Assembly (NCBI GenBank): GCA_019118425.1
Contig: DWYZ01000146.1
Coordinates: forward strand, 1 to 39,521
Direction: 5' to 3'
Origin: Candidatus Blautia faecavium
GTDB lineage: Bacteria; Bacillota; Clostridia; Lachnospirales; Lachnospiraceae
DNA length: 39,521 nt
A program made the translations under genes and the position numbers. Shown piece after piece: positions 8,294-17,040 of the stretch. The notes beneath the pieces were generated by a model. That model did no database searches and had not been told where the DNA came from. It saw only the letters and a list, made by a program, of their open reading frames with translations. Numbering within the stretch: the first letter of the stretch is position 1; each line of letters opens with the position of its first letter.

Positions 8294-8357
8294 GTTTGGA
8301 AACGAACTTCTAAAATTACCATAATTGACGCAGCAAGTGCGTCAGAAAGGGGAAAGT
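8294..8357 (+). repeat. Hairpin leader repeat, copy 2 (ppx)
   Basis: Homologous to 4460-4541: GTTTGGAA..GAACTTC..AA, then ATTGACGCAGCAAGTGCGTCAGAAAG and a Shine-Dalgarno ending at ATG 8358. TGACGCA (8326-8332) and TGCGTCA (8338-8344) form a perfect 7-bp stem with a GCAAG loop, the same loop as in the two repeats flanking the topoisomerase B gene. As in copy 1, the TTG at 8325 is in frame with the following gene. Confidence 0.7.
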
Positions 8358-9893
8358 ATGGCAATGACTACTTTTGCGGCGATTGATGTTGGTTCTTATG
8401 AGATCAGCTTGAAAATTTTTGAATTGACAAAAAAGCTTGGCCTTCGGGAACTGAATCATGTAAGGTTCCGGCTGGAACTGGGAAAGGAGGCTTATGCTGT
8501 CGGAAGACTGGATATGGATCTGGTGGAGGCGTTGTGCGACATTCTAGAGGATTTTAAAAGGATCATGGCGGAATTCGGGACAACGGAATACCGAGCCTGT
8601 GCCACCAGCGCGTTCCGCGAGCTGGACAATCCCATCATTGTGCTTGAACAGATTTATCAGAGGACGGGGATCCGTATAGAAATCCTCAGTAACGCGGAAC
8701 AGCATTTTCTGGGCTATAAGTCCATAGCTGCCATAGAGGCCGGATTTAAGAAAATGATCCAGAAGGGAACTGCTATTCTGGATGTAGGAGGCGGAAGTCT
8801 TCAGGTTTCTTTGTTTGACAAGGATGCCCTTGTAACTACCCAGAGCCTGAAAATGGGAAGCTTGCGTATTCGGGAGCGCCTGAAAGAACTGGAAAAACAA
8901 AATACCCATTACGACCAGCTCATTGAAGAGTTTATCCGGAACGACCTTACCGGTTTTCAGCGACTTTACCTGAAAGAAAGAGACATTAAGAATGTGATTC
9001 TCATGGGAGATTTCCTTACGGACACTATTTTTCAGGGAGAAACTGATGATAATATCATTACGCGGACAGAATTTATGAAACGTTATGAAGATGTAGTGTA
9101 TAAGCCGGAGGTTATGCTGGCGGAGGAGATGGAGATTGATCCGGAATACGCCTCCCTGGTGGTTCCTACCATGGTTATCTGTAAAAATTTTCTTGATATT
9201 TTTAACGCAGAATCCATTTGGGTTCCCGGAGTTTCTCTTCTGGACGGAATCGCCTATGACTTTGGGGAAAAGAAAAAATTTATTAAAAGCGCTCACAATT
9301 TCGAAAATGATATCCTGGTGGCTGCCAGAAACATCGGCAAACGTTATTCAAGCGGAAAAAATCACATTCAGGGAACCACGAAGCTTGCCCTGGCCATTTT
9401 CGACAGCATGAAAAAGGTGCACGGCATGGGCGCCAGGGAAAGACTGCTCCTGCAGATCGCCGTTCAGCTCCACGATTGCGGAAAATATATCAGCATGAGT
9501 GATGTGGCGGAATGTTCTTATCGGATCATCATGGCTACAGAGATCATCGGGCTTTCCACAGAGGAAAGACAGATCATCGCAAGCGCGGTGCGCTATAATA
9601 CCACAGAATTTGTATATTATGAAAAAAACGATGACGGCTCCGGCCTGGACAGGAACCGTTATCTTCTTGTGGCCAAACTGACAGCAATCCTGCGGCTGGC
9701 AAATGCCATGGACAGAAGCCATTATCAGAAAGTGGAAGGGCTGAAAGCAGTCTTAAAGGACAGAGAGCTGCGTTTGGTTATTGATTCCAGCAGGGATATT
9801 TCCCTGGAGCTTGGTCTTTTAAAAGATAAGGTGGATTTTTTCGAAGAAGTGTTTGGTATCCGTCTGGTTCTCAGACGAAAGAGAAGAATGTAG
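8358..9893 (+). CDS. ppx: Ppx/GppA phosphatase family protein with HD domain (exopolyphosphatase)
   Basis: This 511-residue enzyme probably releases phosphate from polyphosphate and/or hydrolyses pppGpp. The N-terminal half is an actin/ASKHA fold with FAAIDVGSYEISLKI and the glycine-rich ILDVGGGSLQVS. The C-terminal third is an HD hydrolase-like domain (QLHDCGKYIS), usual in long Ppx/GppA proteins. ATG 8358 is preferred over the in-frame TTG at 8325 because GAAAGGGGAAAG directly precedes it. It lies 10 nt before ppk, an arrangement that places polyphosphate synthesis and breakdown under common transcription. The preference for polyphosphate versus pppGpp cannot be settled from sequence. Confidence 0.88.
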   Translation: MAMTTFAAIDVGSYEISLKIFELTKKLGLRELNHVRFRLELGKEAYAVGRLDMDLVEALCDILEDFKRIMAEFGTTEYRACATSAFRELDNPIIVLEQIYQRTGIRIEILSNAEQHFLGYKSIAAIEAGFKKMIQKGTAILDVGGGSLQVSLFDKDALVTTQSLKMGSLRIRERLKELEKQNTHYDQLIEEFIRNDLTGFQRLYLKERDIKNVILMGDFLTDTIFQGETDDNIITRTEFMKRYEDVVYKPEVMLAEEMEIDPEYASLVVPTMVICKNFLDIFNAESIWVPGVSLLDGIAYDFGEKKKFIKSAHNFENDILVAARNIGKRYSSGKNHIQGTTKLALAIFDSMKKVHGMGARERLLLQIAVQLHDCGKYISMSDVAECSYRIIMATEIIGLSTEERQIIASAVRYNTTEFVYYEKNDDGSGLDRNRYLLVAKLTAILRLANAMDRSHYQKVEGLKAVLKDRELRLVIDSSRDISLELGLLKDKVDFFEEVFGIRLVLRRKRRM

Positions 9894-9903
9894 AGGTGCG
9901 AGT

Positions 9904-12057
9904 ATGGATCTGAAAAAATATAGCAAACCGGAATATTTTGTAAACAGAGAGTTAAGCTGGCTGAAATTCGATGACAGAGTGTTAAGTGAGGCAAGGGATA
10001 AATCCATCCCTCTTTTTGAACGCCTAAAATTTTTAAGCATTACCTCCTCTAATCTGGATGAATTTTTTATGGTGCGTGTGGCATCCCTTAAAGATCAGGT
10101 GCATGCGGGATACGAAAAGCCGGATCTGGCAGGCTTGCCCCCGAAAGAGCAGCTGATCCGGATCAGTCAGGAGACCCATGAGCTGGTGCAGGTGCAGTAT
10201 AATGTGTTTAACCGCTCCATCCTTCCTGCTCTGGAAAAGGCGGGGCTTCACCTGATCACAGAGCATGAAAGCCTTTCTGACGAACAGAAGGAATATGTAG
10301 ACCGGTATTTTGAAGATAATGTATATCCGGTGCTCACGCCTATGGCTATGGACTCTTCAAGACCTTTTCCTCTGATCCGGAATAAAACGCTGAATATTGG
10401 CGCGCTGATCTCTAAAAAGGATAAAAAGAAGGGGAAAGAGGTTTTAGTCTTTGCCACAGTGCAGGTGCCTTCTGTGCTTCCAAGAGTGATCGAAATTCCT
10501 TCCGGAAAAGAAGAGAAAAAGACGGTTATCCTCCTGGAAGAAATTATAGAAAGAAATATAGACAAGTTGTTTTTAAGCTATGACGTAGTCTGCGCTCATC
10601 CATACCGTATCATGAGAAACGCGGATCTTACCATTGATGAGGACGAGGCGGAAGACCTGCTGGTGGAGATCCAAAAGCAATTGAAGAAGCGCCAGTGGGG
10701 AGAGGTGATCCGCCTGGAAGTGGAAGAAAAGATGGATGAACGTCTTCTGAAAATATTAAAAACGGAATTTGACATAAAAAATGAAGATATCTTTTTGATC
10801 GGCGGCCCGCTGGACCTGACAATGCTTATGAAGGTTTACGGGTTAGAGGGATTTAATAAATATAAAACAGAAAAATACGTACCAGCGCCGGTTCCGGCTT
10901 TCCAGAATGATAAGGATATTTTCCAGGTTATCCGTGAGGGGGACGTTTTTCTCCATCATCCCTATATGAGCTTTGATCCGGTGGTGAATTTCGTTCGCCA
11001 GGCGGCAAAGGATCCGGATGTACTTGCCATTAAGCAGACCTTATATCGTGTCAGCGGCAATTCGCCTATCATCGCCGCTTTGGCCCAGGCGGCGGAAAAT
11101 GGAAAGCAGGTTTCTGTCCTGGTAGAGTTAAAAGCACGTTTCGATGAAGAGAATAACATTGTCTGGGCAAAGATGCTGGAAAAAGCGGGCTGCCATGTTA
11201 TCTACGGTTTGGTGGGACTGAAAACCCACAGCAAGATCACATTGGTGGTGCGCAGAGAAGATACGGGGATCCGCCGTTATGTACATCTTGCCACTGGAAA
11301 CTATAATGATTCTACAGCAAAGCTGTATACAGACTGCGGTATCTTTACCTGCGATGAGCGGTTCGGTGAGGATGCCACTGCTGTGTTTAATATGCTGTCG
11401 GGCTATTCCGAGCCGAAACGGTGGAATAAGCTGATCGTTGCTCCTATTTGGATGAAAGACCGTTTCCTTAAGCTGATCGAGAGAGAGGCTGAAAATGCAA
11501 AAAAAGGAATGCCCGCTCATATTGTGGCAAAAATGAATTCGCTTTGTGATCCGGTGATCATAGAGGCACTTTATTACGCTTCTTCCTGCGGCGTACACAT
11601 TGATCTTCTGGTAAGGGGAATCTGCTGCCTAAGGGTAGGCATCCCTGAAGTCAGCGAGAATATACATGTGCGCTCCATTGTTGGAGATTTCCTTGAGCAC
11701 AGCCGTATCTTCTACTTCTTTAACGCGGGAAGCGAAGAAGTGTATATGGGAAGCGCAGACTGGATGCCTAGAAATCTGGACCGCCGGGTGGAGATCGTAT
11801 TCCCTGTGGAAGATGAGGAAATAAAAAAAGAAGCCATCCATATTTTGGAACTGGAGTTTAAGGATAATGTAAAAGCACATATCCTTCAGCCGGATGGAAC
11901 TTACACAAAACAGGACAAGAGAGGGAAGGTTCTTGTTAATTCTCAGATGGAATTCTGCGCAGAGGCCAAGGAGAAGGCAAAACAGAAGAAAAAAGAGGAA
12001 AAAGAGAAGTCTCGCGTCTTCGTTCCGGCAGAACCGGCAGCAGATCCGCAGGAGTAA
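9904..12057 (+). CDS. ppk1: Polyphosphate kinase 1
   Basis: This enzyme polymerises the ATP gamma-phosphate into inorganic polyphosphate, reversibly. It has 717 residues, a normal PPK1 length, opening with NRELSWLKFDDRVL (N domain). The two phospholipase-D-like histidines are visible: His442 in GLKTHSKI, the expected phospho-acceptor, and His599 in LEHSRI. The C-terminal 40 residues are lysine/glutamate rich and low complexity. ATG 9904 follows AGAGGTG, whereas the track start at 9853 lies inside ppx. The genes ppx and ppk together suggest regulated polyphosphate storage. Confidence 0.96.
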   Translation: MDLKKYSKPEYFVNRELSWLKFDDRVLSEARDKSIPLFERLKFLSITSSNLDEFFMVRVASLKDQVHAGYEKPDLAGLPPKEQLIRISQETHELVQVQYNVFNRSILPALEKAGLHLITEHESLSDEQKEYVDRYFEDNVYPVLTPMAMDSSRPFPLIRNKTLNIGALISKKDKKKGKEVLVFATVQVPSVLPRVIEIPSGKEEKKTVILLEEIIERNIDKLFLSYDVVCAHPYRIMRNADLTIDEDEAEDLLVEIQKQLKKRQWGEVIRLEVEEKMDERLLKILKTEFDIKNEDIFLIGGPLDLTMLMKVYGLEGFNKYKTEKYVPAPVPAFQNDKDIFQVIREGDVFLHHPYMSFDPVVNFVRQAAKDPDVLAIKQTLYRVSGNSPIIAALAQAAENGKQVSVLVELKARFDEENNIVWAKMLEKAGCHVIYGLVGLKTHSKITLVVRREDTGIRRYVHLATGNYNDSTAKLYTDCGIFTCDERFGEDATAVFNMLSGYSEPKRWNKLIVAPIWMKDRFLKLIEREAENAKKGMPAHIVAKMNSLCDPVIIEALYYASSCGVHIDLLVRGICCLRVGIPEVSENIHVRSIVGDFLEHSRIFYFFNAGSEEVYMGSADWMPRNLDRRVEIVFPVEDEEIKKEAIHILELEFKDNVKAHILQPDGTYTKQDKRGKVLVNSQMEFCAEAKEKAKQKKKEEKEKSRVFVPAEPAADPQE

Positions 12058-12122
12058 TTTAATGTCTTTTTAAGGCATTCTCGGCCGGCTTGAAAAAAAA
12101 TTGAAAAAAATAAAAAAAAAGC

Positions 12123-12151
12123 TTGCATTTTCCAAAAAAGTAGTATATACT
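12123..12151 (+). promoter_or_regulatory. Predicted promoter of tRNA-Glu
   Basis: TTGCAT (12123-12128), 17-nt spacer, TATACT (12146-12151), 20 nt before the tRNA. The 65 nt between ppk and this promoter hold a weak hairpin (12061-12079) and A-rich runs but no convincing terminator. Confidence 0.75.
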
Positions 12152-12171
12152 AAGCAAGTCGGTTGAGACAA

Positions 12172-12243
12172 GGCCAGTTGGTCAAGGGGTCAAGACGCCG
12201 CCCTCTCACGGCGGAAACACGGGTTCGATTCCCGTACTGGCTG
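12172..12243 (+). tRNA. tRNA-Glu (anticodon CTC)
   Basis: A 72-nt cloverleaf: acceptor GGCCAGT pairs with ACTGGCT (first pair G-U), anticodon stem CCGCC/GGCGG encloses CTCTCAC, putting CTC at 34-36, and the T arm reads ACGGG-TTCGATT-CCCGT. The 3' CCA is not encoded (TCA follows the discriminator G). It stands alone with its own promoter and terminator. Confidence 0.93.
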
Positions 12244-12248
12244 TCAAG

Positions 12249-12290
12249 AAAGAGTCAATCCAGAAGCGTATCTTGGGATTGACTCTTTTT
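12249..12290 (+). terminator. Rho-independent terminator of tRNA-Glu
   Basis: AAAGAGTCAATCC (12249-12261) pairs perfectly with GGATTGACTCTTT (12276-12288), followed by a T run. It starts 5 nt after the tRNA. Confidence 0.9.
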
Positions 12291-12323
12291 CTTATGCCGT
12301 CAGGCCGCAGATAGTTATTCATT

Positions 12324-12449
12324 GTTACTGGTCACATAGTGACCAGTAACGGGCGATTTGGCATTTAAAGTTTGCTTTAGCCAATTGCCTGTTGAATCAT
12401 GCTGGCCCGTAGCCACGCAGCAAGTGCGTGGTTCGGGTGTGATATGCAG
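12324..12449. repeat. Three-hairpin repeat, copy A (upstream of topoisomerase B gene)
   Basis: Three adjacent hairpins: GTTACTGGTCAC/GTGACCAGTAAC with a 3-nt loop (12324-12350, perfect 12 bp); GGCGATTTGGC with GCCAATTGCC (12352-12389, one bulge); and CCCG-t-AGCCACGCA / TGCGTGGTT-CGGG with loop GCAAG (12406-12437). The reverse complement of this element recurs at 14486-14616, about 90% identical by eye. It lies between the tRNA terminator and the promoter of the next gene, and I see no ORF in it. Confidence 0.85.
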
Positions 12450-12491
12450 TTTTTCATTACCTGTCCCTGTGTGACATAACATATTTTTTAC

Positions 12492-12521
12492 TTGCAAACC
12501 TGCGGGAATTTGGGGTATGAT
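12492..12521 (+). promoter_or_regulatory. Predicted promoter of the topoisomerase B gene
   Basis: TTGCAA (12492-12497), 18-nt spacer, TATGAT (12516-12521), 37 nt before ATG 12559. It sits just beyond repeat copy A, so the repeat itself would not be in the main transcript. Confidence 0.7.
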
Positions 12522-12558
12522 AAAATGCAAACGCTCAAAGAAAGGAATTGGAACAGTC

Positions 12559-14484
12559 ATGGCAAAAAAAGAAACATATGATGCAGGCAGTATTTCCGTT
12601 CTGGAAGGCTTGGAGGCAGTGCGGAAGCGTCCGGGTATGTATATAGGAAGCGTATCCAGGAAGGGCTTGAATCATTTGATTTATGAAATTGTAGACAATG
12701 CGGTAGACGAACACCTGGCAGGGTATTGCGATAAGATCCAGGTGATCCTGGAAAAAGACGGTTCCTGTACAGTCAGTGACAATGGACGGGGAATTCCCGT
12801 AGATATGCACGAAAAGGGAGTGTCAGCGGAGAGACTCGTCTTTACCACCCTCCATGCAGGAGGAAAATTCGACAATTCTGTTTATAAGACCAGCGGAGGG
12901 CTTCACGGGGTAGGCTCTTCTGTGGTAAACGCTCTGTCTACTTATCTGGATATTAAAATCAGCCTTGACGGCTATATCCATCATGATTACTATGAAAGAG
13001 GAATTCCAGCGCTGGAACTGGAAAACGGACTTCTGCCCAAGATCGGAAAGACTAAGACTACCGGGACTACGGTGAATTTCCTGCCGGACCCGGAAATCTT
13101 CGAAAAGACCAGATTTTCCGCCACAGAGGTAAAAAGCCGCCTTCACGAAACCGCCTACCTTAACCCGGATCTGACGATCCTCTTTGAAGACAGAAGAGGG
13201 GAAACACCGGAAGCAATAGAATACCACGAGCCGGATGGAATCGTCGGTTTTATACGGGATCTGAATCAGAACAGTGAAGCTCTCCATGAGCCGGTATATC
13301 TGAAGGGAGAAGCAGACGGCATACAAGTGGAAGCTGCCTTTCAGTTTACCAATGAATTCCGTGAGAATGTACTTGGCTTTTGCAACAATATCTATAATGC
13401 AGAGGGAGGCACCCATCTTACAGGCTTTAAAACCACCTTCACTACAGTGATGAACAACTATGCCCGGGAGATCGGCGTGCTGAAAGAAAAAGACGCCAAT
13501 TTCACAGGAGCGGACATCAGAAACGGCATGACCGCTGTAGTTTCCATAAAACATCCGGCTCCCAGGTTTGAAGGACAGACGAAAACGAAGCTGGATAATC
13601 AGGACGCAGCTAAGGCGGTGAGCAAGGTTTTAGGGGAGCAGCTTGTGCTTTACTTTGACAGGAATCTGGAAACCTTAAAAAGTGTACTTTCTTGTGCGGA
13701 AAAAGCGGCAAAAATACGAAAAACAGAGGAGCGGGCGAAGACGAATCTTCTTACCAAGCAGAAATATTCCTTTGACTCCAACGGCAAGCTTGCCAACTGT
13801 GAAAAAAAAGACCCGGCTCTTTGTGAGATATTTATCGTGGAGGGAGATTCAGCCGGCGGTTCCGCGAAAACCGCCAGAGACAGGAACTATCAGGCTATCC
13901 TTCCCATCCGCGGGAAAATTTTAAACGTGGAGAAAGCCACTATAGATAAAGTGCTGGCAAACGCGGAGATCAAGACTATGATCAATGCCTTCGGCTGCGG
14001 CTTTTCAGAAGGCTATGGAAATGACTTTGATATTTCCAAGCTGCGTTATGACAAGATCGTGATCATGGCGGACGCGGATGTGGACGGCGCTCATATTTCT
14101 ACCCTTCTTTTAACCTTGTTCTACCGGTTTATGCCGGAGCTGATCTATGAAGGACATGTTTATATTGCCATGCCTCCTCTATATAAGGCTATGCCTAAGA
14201 AGGGAAAAGAGGAGTATCTTTATGATGATAAGGCGCTGGAGAAGTACAGGCGCACCCATAAGCCCGGAAGCTTTACCCTGCAGAGATATAAAGGCCTGGG
14301 AGAAATGGATGCCCAGCAGCTGTGGGAGACCACGTTAAATCCGGAAACACGGATGATGAAAAGGGTGGAGATCGAAGACGCCCGGCTGGCTTCCAGCGTG
14401 ACAGAAGTCCTTATGGGAAGTGAGGTTCCTCCAAGGCGGACCTTTATTTATGAACATGCCAGAGACGCGGAACTGGATATTTAG
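12559..14484 (+). CDS. Type IIA DNA topoisomerase subunit B (GyrB/ParE family)
   Basis: This is the ATPase/TOPRIM subunit of DNA gyrase or topoisomerase IV, 641 residues. Visible: GHKL ATPase motifs DNAVDEHLAG, DNGRGIPV and GGLHGVGSS; TOPRIM EGDSAGGSAK and the metal site DADVDGAHI; C-terminal QRYKGLGEMD. ATG 12559 follows AAAGGAATTGG; the track start at 12517 lies in the -10 box. The locus is not next to dnaA/recF, and its partner lacks a canonical GyrA box, so a topoisomerase IV-like role (ParE) is my preferred reading, but a second gyrase is possible. It stands between two inverted copies of a hairpin repeat. Confidence 0.9.
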   Translation: MAKKETYDAGSISVLEGLEAVRKRPGMYIGSVSRKGLNHLIYEIVDNAVDEHLAGYCDKIQVILEKDGSCTVSDNGRGIPVDMHEKGVSAERLVFTTLHAGGKFDNSVYKTSGGLHGVGSSVVNALSTYLDIKISLDGYIHHDYYERGIPALELENGLLPKIGKTKTTGTTVNFLPDPEIFEKTRFSATEVKSRLHETAYLNPDLTILFEDRRGETPEAIEYHEPDGIVGFIRDLNQNSEALHEPVYLKGEADGIQVEAAFQFTNEFRENVLGFCNNIYNAEGGTHLTGFKTTFTTVMNNYAREIGVLKEKDANFTGADIRNGMTAVVSIKHPAPRFEGQTKTKLDNQDAAKAVSKVLGEQLVLYFDRNLETLKSVLSCAEKAAKIRKTEERAKTNLLTKQKYSFDSNGKLANCEKKDPALCEIFIVEGDSAGGSAKTARDRNYQAILPIRGKILNVEKATIDKVLANAEIKTMINAFGCGFSEGYGNDFDISKLRYDKIVIMADADVDGAHISTLLLTLFYRFMPELIYEGHVYIAMPPLYKAMPKKGKEEYLYDDKALEKYRRTHKPGSFTLQRYKGLGEMDAQQLWETTLNPETRMMKRVEIEDARLASSVTEVLMGSEVPPRRTFIYEHARDAELDI

Positions 14485-14485
14485 G

Positions 14486-14616
14486 TGCATGTCACACCCG
14501 AACCACGCACTTGCTGCGTGGTTACGGGGCAGCATGATCCAATAGGCAATTTGGCTAAAGCGAAGCGAACTGTAAATGCCAAATTGCCCGTTACTGGTTA
14601 CCGTGTGACCAGTAAC
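14486..14616. repeat. Three-hairpin repeat, copy B (inverted relative to copy A)
   Basis: Starting 2 nt after the topoisomerase B stop, the hairpins come in the opposite order to copy A: CCCG-AACCACGCA / TGCGTGGTT-a-CGGG with loop CTTGC (14497-14528), GGCAATTTGGC/GCCAAATTGCC (14545-14588, perfect 11 bp), and GTTACTGGTTAC/GTGACCAGTAAC (14590-14616). Differences from copy A mostly keep pairing (for example A-U against G-U in the third stem), which suggests the folded form matters. Confidence 0.85.
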
Positions 14617-14625
14617 GATATTTAA

Positions 14626-14705
14626 CCGAAGCCGCGAAGCGGTTATTCGGCTATAAGCAAGTAGCGAAGCGGATGAGTGCCCTTGGGCACTGCGGAAATC
14701 CGCTT
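14626..14705 (+). promoter_or_regulatory. Two further hairpins in the leader of the topoisomerase A gene
   Basis: CCGAA-g-CCGC/GCGG-tta-TTCGG (14626-14650) and a nested stem AAGCGGAT ... ATCCGCTT (14667-14705) enclosing AGTGCCC/GGGCACT. With repeat B this makes the whole 244-nt gap between the two topoisomerase genes hairpin-packed. No promoter of good match is seen here. Confidence 0.6.
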
Positions 14706-14728
14706 TACAAGCAGTGAGGGAAAAGGCA

Positions 14729-16975
14729 ATGAATACAAAGCAGGAAAACATCATCCGCACAGATTATGCGGAGATCATGCAGAAATCCTATATTGATTAC
14801 GCCATGAGCGTGATCGTTTCCCGTGCCCTGCCAGATGTGAGGGACGGATTAAAACCAGTGCAGAGAAGGACTTTATATGACATGTATGAGCTTGGCATCC
14901 GCTATGACCGGCCCTACAGGAAGTGCGCCCGTATCGTAGGGGATACGATGGGTAAATATCATCCCCATGGAGACAGCTCTATTTATGACGCGCTGGTAGT
15001 GATGGCACAGGACTTTAAAAAAGGCAAGACCCTTGTGGATGGCCATGGAAATTTCGGCTCCATAGAAGGGGACGGAGCCGCCGCTATGCGTTACACAGAA
15101 GCACGGCTGGAAAAACTTACCCAGGAAGTGTTTCTGGCGGATTTGGACAAAGATGTGGTGAATTTTGTCCCTAATTTTGATGAGACGGAAAAGGAGCCGG
15201 AGGTACTCCCTGTAAAAATCCCCAACCTTCTGGTAAACGGCGCCGATGGGATCGCTGTGGGAATGGCTACCAGCATTCCGCCCCATAATCTGGGAGAAGT
15301 GGTGGATGCGGTAAAGGCTTATATTAAAGACAGCAAGATCAGCGTCAAAGGCCTGATGCGCTATCTTAAGGGACCAGACTTTCCTACCGGAGGGATCATC
15401 GTCAATAAAGACGATCTGCTCAATATTTATGAAACCGGCACCGGAAAGCTGCGGATCCGTGGCAGGGTAGAGGTGGAAAAATTAAAAGGCGGCAGGCAGC
15501 AGCTGGTGATCACAGAGATTCCCTACACCATGCTAGGGGCCAATATCGGAAAATTTTTAAATGACGTAGCCGCCCTTGTGGAAACGAAAAAAACTACGGA
15601 TATTACGGATATTTCCAACCAGTCCTCTAAAGAAGGGATCCGCATTGTCCTAGAACTGAAAAAAGATACGGACATAGAGAACCTTACCAATATGCTCTAT
15701 AAGAAGACACGGCTGGAAGATACCTTCGGGGTAAATATGCTTGCCGTGGCGGATGGCAGGCCGAAAACCCTGAGCCTGAAGAAAGTCATTGAATACCATG
15801 TGGATTTTCTCTTTGACATTACTACCAGGAAATATACCAATCTTCTTTCCAGGGAGCAGGAAAAAAAGGAAATCCAGGAAGGACTGATCAAGGCCTGTGA
15901 TGTAATCGACCTGATCATCGAGATCCTCAGGGGAAGCAAAAACCGCGAGCAGGTAAAAAAATGCCTGGTGGAAGGTGTTACAGAAGGAATCCGTTTTCGT
16001 TCCAAGGCCAGTGAAAAAGCGGCAGGCCAGCTTCGGTTCAGCGAGCGGCAGGCCACAGCGATCCTGGACATGCGCCTTTATAAGCTGATCGGGCTGGAGA
16101 TCCAGGCACTGATGGCGGAACATGAGGAAACGTTGAAAAACATAAAGATTTACCAGGATATTCTTGACAATTATGATTCTATGGCGAATGTGCTCATCAA
16201 GGAACTGGATTCCATAAAAAAGGAATACGGCACAAAGCGCCGCACTGCTATAGAGAATGCCGAGGAAGCAGTCTACGAGGAAAAGAAACCGGAAGAGATG
16301 GAAGTCTGCTTTCTTATGGATCGTTTCGGATATATGAAGCTGATCGACATGACTGCTTATGAGAGAAATAAAGAAGCGGCCCATAATGAGAGCAAGTACC
16401 TTTTTCGCTGCATGAATACGGATAAGATCTGTATTTTTACAGATAAAGGAAAGATGCATACCGTGAAAGTCATGGACATTCCTCTGGTCCGTTTCCGGGA
16501 CAAGGGAACGCCGGCGGATAATCTGAGCAATTATGATAGTTCCGAAGAACAGATGATTTATGTAAGCAGCATGGGGGACCTGAAAAATTCCGCGCTTTTG
16601 TTTGTGACAGCTTTTGGGATGTGCAAGATGGTGGAGTCCGGTGAGTTTGACGTATCGAAAAGGACCATTGCCTCTACGAAGCTTTCGGATGACGACAGGC
16701 TGATATTTGTGGGGAAAGCGGACGAGATGGACAATGTGGTGCTCCAGAGTGAAAACGGATACTTCCTTCGCTTTATGACAAAGGAAGTGCCGGAAAAGAA
16801 AAAAAGCGCCCTTGGCGTGCGCGGCATCCGGCTGGGCGATAAGGATGTCCTGTCTCATGCGTATCTGATTCACAGCCATACTGAATATTCGATTTCCTAT
16901 AAAGAAAAACAAGTGTCACTAAACAAACTAAAGCTTGCCAAACGGGACGGCAAAGGAGTAAAGATCCGAATCTAA
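14729..16975 (+). CDS. Type IIA DNA topoisomerase subunit A (GyrA/ParC family)
   Basis: This is the DNA breakage-reunion subunit, 748 residues. Tyr122 in RYTEARL is the expected catalytic tyrosine. The quinolone-resistance region reads [13 protein letters not shown] with Ser and Asp at the usual interaction sites, that is, wild-type-like residues. The C-terminal beta-pinwheel region is short and I do not find the GyrA-box consensus QRRGGKG, which gyrases need for DNA wrapping; this favours decatenation (ParC-like) over supercoiling. ATG 14729 is chosen because GAGGG lies 8 nt before; the track's GTG 14714 has no site. Paired with the B subunit 244 nt upstream. Confidence 0.9.
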   Translation: MNTKQENIIRTDYAEIMQKSYIDYAMSVIVSRALPDVRDGLKPVQRRTLYDMYELGIRYDRPYRKCARIVGDTMGKYHPHGDSSIYDALVVMAQDFKKGKTLVDGHGNFGSIEGDGAAAMRYTEARLEKLTQEVFLADLDKDVVNFVPNFDETEKEPEVLPVKIPNLLVNGADGIAVGMATSIPPHNLGEVVDAVKAYIKDSKISVKGLMRYLKGPDFPTGGIIVNKDDLLNIYETGTGKLRIRGRVEVEKLKGGRQQLVITEIPYTMLGANIGKFLNDVAALVETKKTTDITDISNQSSKEGIRIVLELKKDTDIENLTNMLYKKTRLEDTFGVNMLAVADGRPKTLSLKKVIEYHVDFLFDITTRKYTNLLSREQEKKEIQEGLIKACDVIDLIIEILRGSKNREQVKKCLVEGVTEGIRFRSKASEKAAGQLRFSERQATAILDMRLYKLIGLEIQALMAEHEETLKNIKIYQDILDNYDSMANVLIKELDSIKKEYGTKRRTAIENAEEAVYEEKKPEEMEVCFLMDRFGYMKLIDMTAYERNKEAAHNESKYLFRCMNTDKICIFTDKGKMHTVKVMDIPLVRFRDKGTPADNLSNYDSSEEQMIYVSSMGDLKNSALLFVTAFGMCKMVESGEFDVSKRTIASTKLSDDDRLIFVGKADEMDNVVLQSENGYFLRFMTKEVPEKKKSALGVRGIRLGDKDVLSHAYLIHSHTEYSISYKEKQVSLNKLKLAKRDGKGVKIRI

Positions 16976-16983
16976 AAAAATCC

Positions 16984-17012
16984 TTGCTTTTCCATACAGA
17001 CAGTGCTAGAAT
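16984..17012 (+). promoter_or_regulatory. Predicted promoter of the rimP-nusA-infB operon
   Basis: TTGCTT (16984-16989), 17-nt spacer, TAGAAT (17007-17012), starting 9 nt after the topoisomerase A stop. The predicted start near 17019 gives a leader of about 90 nt. Confidence 0.65.
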
Positions 17013-17040
17013 GGATTTAAGTTGATACTGGACATCATGA

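Noticed and set aside
8288-8386. 32-codon ORF (MKVWKRTSK...) starting just after the DUF815 gene
   Set aside because: The same frame in the homologous leader before folC is closed by TGA after four codons, so coding potential is not conserved; the shared structure and ribosome site explain the similarity better.
12172-12243. tRNA-Glu as an integration site
   Set aside because: No integrase and no repeated 3' tRNA fragment are seen nearby; the tRNA is followed directly by its terminator.
12324-14616. Composite transposon around the topoisomerase B gene
   Set aside because: The flanking inverted repeats have no transposase, no insertion-sequence ends and no target duplication visible; treated as palindromic repeats instead.
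15650-16912. 420-codon minus-strand ORF
   Set aside because: It lies wholly inside the topoisomerase A gene, has no recognisable domain or ribosome site, and its composition (Phe, His, Ile-rich) is that of an antisense shadow.
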